A DNA stretch of 5,875 nt from an uncultured Planctomycetaceae bacterium (GTDB lineage: Bacteria; Planctomycetota; Planctomycetia; Pirellulales; JACPPG01). The notes beneath the pieces are model-generated. The model worked only from the letters and a program-made list of their open reading frames with translations. It did no database searches and had not been told where the DNA came from. The DNA lies in the NCBI GenBank assembly GCA_945957305.1, contig CAMFLN010000247.1, positions 1-5,875 of the forward strand, written 5' to 3'. How positions within the stretch are numbered: the stretch's first letter is position 1; each line of letters opens with the position of its first letter. This document shows positions 1 to 5,875 of this stretch, piece after piece. The position numbers and the translations under genes were made by a program.

Positions 1-39
1 GGCGAACACTTCGAAACTGTGGGGCGTCTTAAGAAGTAG
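1..39 (+). CDS. possible 3' end of an upstream gene (partial)
   Basis: Read from base 1, the + strand gives twelve codons (GEHFETVGRLKK) and then a TAG at 37-39. The tail has a normal soluble-protein composition and could be the C-terminus of a gene that starts left of the window. Twelve codons are too few to identify a family or to rule out chance. If real, it lies 62 bases upstream of the zinc-ribbon gene in the same direction. Confidence 0.2.
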   Translation, partial: GEHFETVGRLKK

Positions 40-101
40 TTTATTGTGCCGCCCGAGGGATCGATTCGGGGTAGGCGCGCGAAATTCTGTTTTTACCCCT
101 T

Positions 102-668
102 GTGAAAAGCACCCCCATGACTGCAAACTGCAGAAAGCGATATCCCACCCGCCGGGAAGCGCCTTCGCGGCGTTCCCAGCGACCAAGGGACACGGAGCGT
201 CCCCCCCGCACACGGCCCAACAGCCGACCGGAACCAACGGTCAGCCCGAAAGCCTCTAAGAGCCCCGCCCAGCAGGACATGAGCAAAACCGTAAGCAAGC
301 CGACCGAAGCCTCGAAAAAGCCCCGCCGCCGTCCCTGGCGACATCCCACGCAGCGCGGAATCAAGGTGCCGTACGCCGCGGCCGCGGCCATTTCCCTGAT
401 GGAAATGGGCATCACCGACTACGACCGTATTGCAGCCGCTGTGGGGCTGAACGCTGCGGAAGTTGAACGTATCGACATGGCCGAGGATAAGGCCATCCGG
501 CAACTTTGCCTGGCGGGAGTGCCCTATGGCCACTATTTCACGCTCGAGCATCAGATTCGCTGTCCCAAATGCAGCGGCATGATCACGCTCGCCCCGTGCG
601 TGGCCTGTGACGCCCCCAGCGCTTGGCGCCCCTCAATGCCTGACAACGTCGTCCCCAGCGCGGACTGA
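102..668 (+). CDS. small basic protein with HTH-like segment and C-terminal zinc ribbon, function unknown
   Basis: I do not recognise this 188-residue protein as a named family. Residues 1 to about 85 are rich in Arg, Pro, Ser, Thr and Lys and look disordered. Residues about 93-125 are helical, and the part around ITDYDRIAAAVGLNAAEVER resembles a helix-turn-helix (IA..VGL..aEV). Residues 154-169 carry CPKC, eight residues, then CVAC, a compact four-cysteine zinc ribbon. It has no signal peptide or membrane segment, so it is probably cytoplasmic. A basic tail, HTH-like helices and a zinc ribbon suggest nucleic-acid binding, but this is inference. The start is uncertain: GTG at 102, ATG at 117 (residue 6) and ATG at 279 (residue 60) are all in frame, and none has a well-spaced ribosome site. 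The last would give 129 residues and remove most of the basic tail. The reading is most gene-like from about residue 85 on. Confidence 0.62.
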   Translation: MKSTPMTANCRKRYPTRREAPSRRSQRPRDTERPPRTRPNSRPEPTVSPKASKSPAQQDMSKTVSKPTEASKKPRRRPWRHPTQRGIKVPYAAAAAISLMEMGITDYDRIAAAVGLNAAEVERIDMAEDKAIRQLCLAGVPYGHYFTLEHQIRCPKCSGMITLAPCVACDAPSAWRPSMPDNVVPSAD

Positions 669-865
669 CCGCGGTCTGCCAGAGAGTAGCTTCGCGCCGC
701 GGGCAGCGTTTCTGCCACGGAACTGCGTCCCTGCGCCGCCCTGTCGCTTCGCCGTTGTGCGCGTGTCGCCGCCGGTTTCTCTCACAATCGTCAGCTTTCG
801 CCGTATTTCTCTCGCACAAGCGACGTGATTGAATTCGCACGCGCTCGCTCCGTGTGTCTATTTCA

Positions 866-894
866 TTGACGCGGCCGGTCCCGCCTCGGAAAAT
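866..894 (+). promoter_or_regulatory. candidate sigma-70-like promoter for the VWA gene
   Basis: TTGACG at 866-871 matches the -35 consensus at five of six bases. After 17 bases, GAAAAT at 889-894 matches TATAAT at four of six. A transcript would begin near 901 and leave a leader of about 80 bases before the GTG at 980. The site would lie inside the gene if translation began at 854, so it supports the later start. It was found by eye in GC-rich DNA, and planctomycete promoters are poorly defined. Confidence 0.33.
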
Positions 895-934
895 GCGCTG
901 CAGAGGTCGTGTCGCGCGTGTCACTCGCCCCACA

Positions 935-949
935 CGGCACAGCGTGCCG
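935..949 (+). repeat. short inverted repeat in the VWA gene leader
   Basis: CGGCAC and GTGCCG flank a three-base AGC loop, a perfect 6-bp stem. It lies 30 bases upstream of the GTG start and about 35 bases past the predicted transcription start. It could be an mRNA hairpin or a small operator. In DNA this GC-rich, a stem of this size can arise by chance. Confidence 0.3.
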
Positions 950-966
950 CGCGCCTGGATCGCGGC

Positions 967-974
967 GGGGAAGG
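967..974 (+). promoter_or_regulatory. Shine-Dalgarno-like site that decides the VWA start
   Basis: GGGGAAGG ends five bases before the GTG at 980. It is purine-rich but not a perfect AGGAGG. The upstream alternative start (GTG at 854) has only pyrimidine-rich, SD-free sequence before it. Together with the signal-like sequence that begins right after 980, this favours the later start. Confidence 0.5.
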
Positions 975-979
975 TTCCT

Positions 980-2413
980 GTGAACGCACTCCATCTGAGG
1001 TTGGCCGCCTGGGCTCTGCAGCAGTGCCATGTTTATGGGTGTATCGCGGGCCTCGCGGTTTGCGGTGTGACGGCGTGCGCGTCCGGAGCCGACAAGGCGC
1101 CGACCAAGTCGGAGCCCGCCGCCGCGGCGGCCGCTGACGCCAAGGAAGAATTCCGCACGGCGAAGCGCGAGATTCAAGCACGCTTGCGCAATAAGCAACC
1201 GTTTGAGCGGATCGCCGCGCTGCGTCAAGTGGGTCATTATCCCACGGTCGACGCAGCCAAGCTGGTTGTGGGTGTGGGGCTGAAGGACGACACACCGGAA
1301 GTTCGCAGTGCCGCCTACGACACACTGCTCGATTTCAAAGACGATCCTGAAATTGCCCGCTACCTGTTGCTCACCGTCAGTAAGGAGACCCGCCGCGGTT
1401 CGCAGAGCGCCACGGCGCTGCCGCTGGTCGCGGTGTTGCTCGCCTCAAACGTTCCAGGCATGGATCGTGAGGTGACCGCCTATCTCGAACGGCAAGGAAA
1501 CACGCACGAGGGGCTCGCCCTGCTCGAAACGTTGGCCGACGAACTGGGCGATCATGGGCAGGCCGAGGATGTCCCCTCGCTCGCTAAGCTGACCGCTTTG
1601 AAAACATTCCACGAGGAATTCGGGTTGCGCCGCGCCGTGGTGCAGGCCCTCGTGAAAATCAGTGCTTCGCAGGCCATCGGCCAGTTGATCTCGATTTTGG
1701 AAAAGGTGCAGGGCGAGATACGTGGCGAAATCCTGAAGCACTTGACCGACAGTACGGGCGAGGAGTTCGGCCTCGATAGTAAAGCCTGGTCCGACTGGTG
1801 GAAGGACAACGAGAAGACGTTTCAAATGAACGGCGCTGCCGGCCCGCGCAAAGAGGTGAAGGGGCTGGCGGCAGGCCCCGGAGCGGGCGGGTCGATGTAC
1901 TATGGCTTGCGCATCTACGCCCAAAAGCTGGTGTTCATTATCGACACCTCGGGTAGCATGATGGGGCCACGCTTGGCCGCGGCAAAACGCGAGTTGCTGC
2001 AAGCGGTGGACGGGTTGAGTGACGACACGCAATTCAGCATCGTGGCATTCAACAGCGTCGTCTATCCCTGGCAAAAACAGCTGGTGCCCGCCAACTCGAC
2101 GATGAAGCAAGCTGCCGCGCGGTGGATCAACGCGCTGGAGATCGGCGCGACGACGGCTTCCTACGATGCGCTCGAAGCCGGCTTACGCTTCGATGCCGAG
2201 GCGATCTACTTCCTGACCGACGGCGCCCCGCACGGCGGAAAGGTATCCTCGCCCCCGGACATCGTCACGCTCATTTCGCGAGAAAACTACACCCGGCGGC
2301 TGTCGATCTACACGATCGGTATCGACGCGGGCCCGGCTGGCGGCCTCTTCGACGAATTTCTGGCGGCGCTCGCCCGGCAAAACTGGGGCGTCTATCGGCG
2401 CGTGGACCAGTAG
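980..2413 (+). CDS. HEAT-like repeat and von Willebrand A domain protein, probable lipoprotein
   Basis: From GTG 980 the product has 477 residues. The N-terminus has a short basic start (MNALHLR), a hydrophobic segment and VTAC at 30-33, which fits the lipobox [LVI][ASTVI][GAS]C with Cys33 as the lipidated residue. The hydrophobic core is broken by QQCHVYG, so the signal is not ideal. An Ala-rich linker (about 46-55) follows. Residues 58-278 are helical and HEAT-like (for example TPEVRSAAYDTLLDF) and end in WSDWWKD. The VWA domain spans about 316-477. It has a full metal-ion site: DTSGS at 322-326, Thr391/392 in GATTASYD, and Asp414 in FLTDG. The family binds protein ligands through a divalent metal. 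Here the domain probably faces the periplasm, with an unknown partner. The frame is also open from GTG 854, giving 519 residues, but that extension is Arg-rich, has no ribosome site, and would bury the signal. The VWA call is firm; lipidation is an inference. Confidence 0.88.
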   Translation: MNALHLRLAAWALQQCHVYGCIAGLAVCGVTACASGADKAPTKSEPAAAAAADAKEEFRTAKREIQARLRNKQPFERIAALRQVGHYPTVDAAKLVVGVGLKDDTPEVRSAAYDTLLDFKDDPEIARYLLLTVSKETRRGSQSATALPLVAVLLASNVPGMDREVTAYLERQGNTHEGLALLETLADELGDHGQAEDVPSLAKLTALKTFHEEFGLRRAVVQALVKISASQAIGQLISILEKVQGEIRGEILKHLTDSTGEEFGLDSKAWSDWWKDNEKTFQMNGAAGPRKEVKGLAAGPGAGGSMYYGLRIYAQKLVFIIDTSGSMMGPRLAAAKRELLQAVDGLSDDTQFSIVAFNSVVYPWQKQLVPANSTMKQAAARWINALEIGATTASYDALEAGLRFDAEAIYFLTDGAPHGGKVSSPPDIVTLISRENYTRRLSIYTIGIDAGPAGGLFDEFLAALARQNWGVYRRVDQ

Positions 2414-2518
2414 CCGGCCAACCATGTGCGCTCGCTCCTTGTGCCGCTGCCATTGATGTGGCAACATCCTCTCCGCTACCTCTGCGCTACGAGATTAGGG
2501 GATAGCAAGATACCGCTT
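2414..2518. other. convergent intergenic gap
   Basis: These 105 bases separate the stop codons of the VWA gene (+) and the cyclase gene (-). A terminator for each would be expected. The only hairpin I found is GATGT-GGCA-ACATC at 2455-2468, a 5-bp stem with no T-run on either side, so I call no terminator. Confidence 0.5.
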
Positions 2519-3631
2519 CTACAAGTAGCGGGCGCGGTGCGCCGTCTCTCGATTGCGGGAGTGCACGTTTCTTGCACTCTCGCGTGCTTCTCGTTTGGCG
2601 CTGTACATCGCCTGGTCGGCGTCGTGCAACAGCTGGTCAACGGTTGCGGCATTTTCCGCCACCGCCAAACCAATGCTGGCTCGCGCGTGCAACAGCCCGT
2701 CAGCCAGCGCAATCGGTTGCTCGATTTCTTCGCGAATGCGCGCGACCACTTGTTCGACTTGAGGACGCGACCGCATGCCCCCTAGGACGACGACGAATTC
2801 GTCGCCGCCGTAGCGCACCACCAGATCCTCGGGCCGGACACAGCGGAGCAACCGTTGCGCCAAAGTGTGCAGAACTCTGTCCCCGACCAGATGTCCGTGA
2901 GTGTCGTTGATGAATTTGAAATCGTCGACGTCGAGAAACAGCAGGGCCACGGGAAATGCATCCTCGCGCTGCTCGCGCGTCAATGCTTGAATTGCCGCGG
3001 ACAATTGCGCGCGTCCGGGCAGCGTCGTTAAAGGGTCGCGCGGCACACGCTGAGAGCTCTCTGCGGCGGGGCTCGCGGCGGGTTGCGCATCGCGCACGAC
3101 CGCGACCAGCAGCGATTCACGATCGGCGACGACAAACTGCCAACGAACGCTCACTTCGGTGTACTGGCCGTCTCTGTCACGCTCGATGCCGCGCACCAGC
3201 GGAAAGTCTTCGTCAGCCTCGGCCGAAAGCTCGTGCTGCTGCTGATTGCTTTCGATGATGACCACGTCGGCGAGCGGCATGCCGACGAGCTCATGCATTT
3301 CGTACCCCGTGCGTGCGGCTGCCGCCGCGTTGGCCGCGCAAATCTCGCGACTTTCCTGCTCGACGAAGTACACCGCGTCCGTGGTCAAATTCAACGCCGC
3401 GGCCATGGCCGGATGCGCTTGATGCCAAGACGCCTTGCCGAGGGGAGCCGGGACACCGTTTTCGCGCTTACTGGCAGGAGTGTCCGCACGATGTTGTTCG
3501 ACCGGCGCGCCAGTAGCTCGCTTGACCGTCCGTCGCTGGTCCTTGAGAAGTCCGTTGTAGTTCATTGATCTCGGTTGTCGACTTCGAGGGAGTTCATCAA
3601 GTTGTGAATTCTTCAGGCGGGGATCAGGCAC
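2519..3631 (-). CDS. PAS-GGDEF diguanylate cyclase
   Basis: This enzyme should join two GTP into cyclic di-GMP, a cytoplasmic second messenger that often controls exopolysaccharide and the sessile state. Residues 1 to about 72 look disordered. A PAS-like sensor follows at about 74-183, then the GGDEF domain at about 198-356. The active-site loop is a perfect GGDEF (275-279) in RYGGDEF. Asp234, Asn242 and Asp251 in DVDDFKFINDTHGH..GD fill the metal- and guanine-binding places. RPED at 266-269 is an intact RxxD inhibitory site five residues before GGDEF. The spacing of all these residues matches PleD, so the domain is probably active and product-inhibited. No membrane segment or EAL domain is present. 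The start is uncertain: GTG at 3631 is 32 bases after the GT4 stop, and ATG at 3565 (residue 23) would give 348 residues. Neither has a clear ribosome site. It is probably cotranscribed with the glycosyltransferases upstream. Confidence 0.92.
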   Translation of the reverse strand: MPDPRLKNSQLDELPRSRQPRSMNYNGLLKDQRRTVKRATGAPVEQHRADTPASKRENGVPAPLGKASWHQAHPAMAAALNLTTDAVYFVEQESREICAANAAAAARTGYEMHELVGMPLADVVIIESNQQQHELSAEADEDFPLVRGIERDRDGQYTEVSVRWQFVVADRESLLVAVVRDAQPAASPAAESSQRVPRDPLTTLPGRAQLSAAIQALTREQREDAFPVALLFLDVDDFKFINDTHGHLVGDRVLHTLAQRLLRCVRPEDLVVRYGGDEFVVVLGGMRSRPQVEQVVARIREEIEQPIALADGLLHARASIGLAVAENAATVDQLLHDADQAMYSAKREARESARNVHSRNRETAHRARYL

Positions 3632-3663
3632 GCGGCGAGTGGCAGGCAGTAAAAGCGTGGTGA

Positions 3664-4860
3664 TCAGGCCAACGCTTCGACAGGGGCGAATTCGTCGGCA
3701 ACCTCCTGCGTGAGTTCTTCTGCACTCTCAGTCGCAGTTGTGCGGCCGGCCATGTCGAGAAACACCTGCCGCATCCGCATGATGTGCCGCGACAAGGTGA
3801 ACTCACGCAAGAAGCGTGCTCGGGCCTGGCGGCTCATCGTGCTACGTAGCTCCGCATCCCCCGCCAGCGCAGCCAGCCGGTCTGCCACAGGCTCGATGGT
3901 GCGCGGTTCGACCAGATAGCCGGTTTCCCCGTCGACGACCATCGACGGGATGCCGCGCCAACGCGTGGCCACGATTGGCAAACCGTACGACATGGCTTCG
4001 ATCAAGACGACCGGCAGAGCCTCGGATTCGTAGAAACTGGGGAAACAGAAGACGTCCGCCCGGGCAAAGGCGGCGAACTTTTCTGTGCCAGTCAACATCC
4101 CCAGGAACTTGACCTGTGATTCCAGGCCGAGTTCTGCGACGCGAGCGTGCACCTGCTCGGCAAAGGCCGGACTTTCCCACTGTCCCATTACCTCGAGTTG
4201 GAATGGGACACGCCGTTGTTGCAGTAGGCGGACCGCCTCGATGACGACCAGCAGCCCTTTGGATTCTTTCAGGTTGGCGACGAACAAGATGCGCAGCGGC
4301 TCGTCGCTGGTTTGTCGCGGGCTCGGTTCGCGCCGCGCTACTGTGGTCGTCGGATCCTCGATCCCGTACGGGATGATGTATTCGCGGCGCGCTTGCAACC
4401 GGTGGGCGTCATCCGGTGTGAACGTCGACAATCGCACTGCCGCATCGGGGCGAAAATACGCGCGGCGAAACAACCAACGCTGCCAGCCGGGCAAGCGGTC
4501 GTACAGCTCGGACAGGCCGCTGGCATGAAAGTGAAAGATCGTCTTGGAAAACAGCCACCGGGTGGGCAACAGAATCGCGAAATCGCGAAACATCGTCACG
4601 CGGACCGGCCCTGCCGGCGGATAGTACAGAACCTTCACTCCGCGAAAAACGCGAGCCCACCAGATGCGACCGATGATGGTGAACAAGGTCAATAATTTCG
4701 ACCAGCCGAAACGGCCGACTTCGCTCGCCTCGGTCGACAGTCGCACACCAACATGATGCAGCTCGACGCCCGGCATGTCGCTTTCGAGCAGCCGCTGAAT
4801 CATGATCGGCTGGCCGAGGTACGGCGGCGGAGTCTGGCCGACAATCAGGACCTTAACCAT
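3664..4860 (-). CDS. family 4 glycosyltransferase (GT-B fold)
   Basis: This 398-residue enzyme probably moves a sugar from a nucleotide-sugar donor to a glycan or lipid-linked acceptor in the cytoplasm, with retention of configuration as is usual for GT4. The N-terminal Rossmann domain opens with MVKVLIVGQTPPPYLGQP, a typical GT4 start. The C-terminal domain begins near 188 (LRILFVANLKESKG, with Lys201 at the usual phosphate-binding place). The donor-site signature ESEALPVVLIEAMSYGLPIV holds the E-x7-E pair Glu280/Glu288, followed by a GxxGYLVEP-like stretch (GETGYLVEP, 311-319). Length is normal. I chose ATG 4860 because AGGAGGAG sits seven bases upstream and the conserved fold starts there; the frame is open further back, but only as the antisense-phase shadow of the upstream gene. 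It overlaps the GT2 gene by eight bases. Sugar and acceptor cannot be read from the sequence. Confidence 0.93.
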   Translation of the reverse strand: MVKVLIVGQTPPPYLGQPIMIQRLLESDMPGVELHHVGVRLSTEASEVGRFGWSKLLTLFTIIGRIWWARVFRGVKVLYYPPAGPVRVTMFRDFAILLPTRWLFSKTIFHFHASGLSELYDRLPGWQRWLFRRAYFRPDAAVRLSTFTPDDAHRLQARREYIIPYGIEDPTTTVARREPSPRQTSDEPLRILFVANLKESKGLLVVIEAVRLLQQRRVPFQLEVMGQWESPAFAEQVHARVAELGLESQVKFLGMLTGTEKFAAFARADVFCFPSFYESEALPVVLIEAMSYGLPIVATRWRGIPSMVVDGETGYLVEPRTIEPVADRLAALAGDAELRSTMSRQARARFLREFTLSRHIMRMRQVFLDMAGRTTATESAEELTQEVADEFAPVEALA

Positions 4861-5875
4861 AAACCGGCTCCTCCTGCTGGCTCTCGATGACCACGGTCTC
4901 GCGATCGCGAAGTGTGATGGGCTCGGAGGTTTGTCGCGGCCGATCGCGTTGTACCTTGAGCGCCGCCTCGCCCAGTTCCGCCGCGACGTGGTTACCGATG
5001 CTGCGGCGGCGGCGCAGAATGGCCCACTGCAAGGGGCGCACGCTGAACAATCCGAGTCCCAGCAATACGTAACTCGTCGGATAAAAGGGATCTGTGAGAA
5101 TCGCGCGCCTGAACATCTGCCGGGCGATCCGGCCGCGACCGCACATGGCCTGCTTGGCGCCGTGCGCGGTATATGCACATGCCCGCTGCCGGCGCGGCAG
5201 ACTCGCGAATGCGGGCATGGCGTAGACACGCCGCTGTACTTCGAGTTCTGATTCCAGCGTGCGAGTCGGATCCGAGCTGACCGTCATCCCGTCGTGAAAG
5301 CGGTAACACATTACGGGCTGATCGATATAGGCGAATTGCGAACGTGCGGCGAGTTGCCGCCAAAAATCGTAATCCTCGCCAAAATCCATTTCCTGATCGA
5401 ACTCGATTCCGGTTAAGGCCGAGCGGCGAACCATGCTGGCCATTGTCAGGCAGCAGCGGCGCCCCAATTCTCCCAGGATGTTTCCGGTCGGACGCTGGCC
5501 CGGCATGCGATCGCTATACAATCCCAATCGTTGCCCTTGCGCGTCGACCAACAAGGCGTCGCCGTAGACGACGTCCACTTCCGGATGCTTCTCAAGGATG
5601 CTGATGCAGTCGGCGAGCGTCGTCGGCAGCATCAAATCGTCCGAGTCGAGAAACATTACGACGTCGCTGTGGGCCGCGCGAATACCGGCGTTCCGGGCTG
5701 CCGAGCGTCCGCGGTTCGGTTGGCGAATGACGCGCACCGGCGCGGGAAATCGCGCGAGAACCTCGGCCGTGTTGTCGGTCGAGCCATCGTCGATAATCAC
5801 GATTTCATCCGGCGTGCGCGACTGCGCCAGCACGCTTTCGACCGCCTCGACGACCAACCGCGCGCGGTTATACGT
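4853..5875 (-). CDS. family 2 glycosyltransferase (GT-A fold), 5' end outside the window
   Basis: The reading frame is open to the last base of the window and gives 340 residues, starting TYNRARLVVEAVESVLAQS. GT2 enzymes usually begin with something like VSVIIPTYNR, so only a handful of residues are missing. A TTG at 5857 could be taken as a start but would cut into the conserved TYN motif. Visible positions: IIDDGSTDNT (27-36) binds the nucleotide; FLDSDD (75-80) is the DxD metal site; GEDYDFW (166-172) is the usual ED catalytic-base motif. The C-terminal part, about 225-340, has a short hydrophobic stretch (YVLLGLGLFSV, 269-279) and a charged tail. Family members use a nucleotide sugar with inversion, often to extend surface polysaccharides or to decorate lipids or proteins. 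The end overlaps the GT4 start by eight bases, so the two are probably made together. Donor and acceptor are unknown. Confidence 0.93.
   Translation of the reverse strand, partial: TYNRARLVVEAVESVLAQSRTPDEIVIIDDGSTDNTAEVLARFPAPVRVIRQPNRGRSAARNAGIRAAHSDVVMFLDSDDLMLPTTLADCISILEKHPEVDVVYGDALLVDAQGQRLGLYSDRMPGQRPTGNILGELGRRCCLTMASMVRRSALTGIEFDQEMDFGEDYDFWRQLAARSQFAYIDQPVMCYRFHDGMTVSSDPTRTLESELEVQRRVYAMPAFASLPRRQRACAYTAHGAKQAMCGRGRIARQMFRRAILTDPFYPTSYVLLGLGLFSVRPLQWAILRRRRSIGNHVAAELGEAALKVQRDRPRQTSEPITLRDRETVVIESQQEEPVYG
4868..4875 (-). promoter_or_regulatory. strong ribosome binding site of the GT4 gene, inside the GT2 coding end
   Basis: On the - strand AGGAGGAG lies seven bases before the ATG at 4860. 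The same bases encode the Gln-Glu-Glu stretch near the GT2 C-terminus (QQEEPVYG). It is the clearest Shine-Dalgarno site in the window, and with the 8-base gene overlap it points to translational coupling. Confidence 0.85.

Larger units (their letters stand above)
669..979. other. 311-base non-coding leader between the zinc-ribbon and VWA genes
   Basis: Open frames here on either strand translate to Arg/Pro-rich, non-protein-like sequence, so I call no gene. The stretch from about 720 to 815 is pyrimidine-rich on the + strand. It holds an imperfect direct repeat (771-790 and 800-822, sharing TTTCTCTC), a 10-base palindrome over the preceding stop codon (GACCGCGGTC, 667-676), a short hairpin (GGCAG-CGTTT-CTGCC, 702-716), a candidate sigma-70-type promoter (866-894) and a 6-bp hairpin (935-949). 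The frame of the VWA gene stays open back past 854, but that translation (for example PRKMRCRGRVARVTRPTRHS) does not look like conserved protein. Confidence 0.5.

Noticed and set aside
52..94. CCCGA/TCGGG inverted repeat followed by a T-run as a terminator before the zinc-ribbon gene
   Set aside because: The stem is only five base pairs with a nine-base loop, and the T-run at 90-94 is about 20 bases away from it.
583..933. Minus-strand frame of 116 codons across the gap after the zinc-ribbon gene
   Set aside because: Its translation is dominated by Arg with no hydrophobic core or motif, and it has no ribosome site.
1445..2110. Long open frame (221 codons) on the - strand opposite the VWA gene
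   Set aside because: It is antisense to a strongly supported gene whose metal-site motifs are in the + frame; its translation is rich in His, Gln and Arg with no recognisable domain, as expected of a GC-rich shadow frame.
2455..2468. Hairpin GATGT-GGCA-ACATC as a terminator between the convergent genes
   Set aside because: The stem has only five base pairs with weak A-T content, and there is no T-run on either strand.
3083..3568. Plus-strand frame of 161 codons opposite the cyclase
   Set aside because: It is antisense to the PAS and early GGDEF coding sequence, and its translation shows no domain.
3622..3668. GATCAGGC repeated at 3622-3629 and 3661-3668, around the GT4 stop and the cyclase GTG
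   Set aside because: Eight bases repeated once is within chance, and one copy simply spans a stop codon; no attachment site or mobile element is nearby.
4861..5229. N-terminal extension of the GT4 reading frame by 123 codons
   Set aside because: It lies wholly over the GT2 gene in another frame of the same strand, is Cys/Arg/Ser-rich and unlike a glycosyltransferase start, while the ATG at 4860 has an excellent ribosome site and begins the conserved fold.
5855..5857. TTG as the start codon of the GT2 gene
   Set aside because: The frame continues upstream as TYNRAR, the conserved GT2 N-terminal motif, up to the window edge, so the true start is outside.

Overview
The window looks like chromosomal DNA from a GC-rich bacterium, most likely a planctomycete of the Pirellulales type. 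This is inferred from the high GC content, the patchy use of Shine-Dalgarno sites, and a predicted lipoprotein that joins HEAT-like repeats to a von Willebrand A domain, an arrangement common in that phylum. No rRNA, tRNA, CRISPR array, insertion sequence or attachment site was seen.

Layout. The left part (about 1-2413) reads on the + strand. It holds a small basic protein with a helix-turn-helix-like segment and a C-terminal CxxC...CxxC zinc ribbon (102-668). A 311-base leader region follows, with a candidate promoter. Then comes a HEAT/VWA protein (980-2413) with an intact metal-ion-dependent adhesion site and a plausible lipobox. The right part (2519-5875) reads on the - strand as a probable operon, in transcription order: a family 2 glycosyltransferase (5' end cut by the window edge), a family 4 glycosyltransferase that overlaps it by 8 bases behind a strong ribosome site, and a PAS-GGDEF diguanylate cyclase. 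The two halves converge over a 105-base gap.

How the genes may work together. The two glycosyltransferases probably build or extend a surface or exported glycan. The diguanylate cyclase has every catalytic residue I could check and an intact RxxD inhibitory site. It may supply c-di-GMP in step with expression of the glycan enzymes, but that link is inferred from position only. The + strand genes have no evident link to the glycan cluster.

I do not see a clearly new biological system here. The most open questions are the role of the zinc-ribbon protein, the start and lipidation of the VWA protein, and the pairing of the cyclase with the glycosyltransferases.
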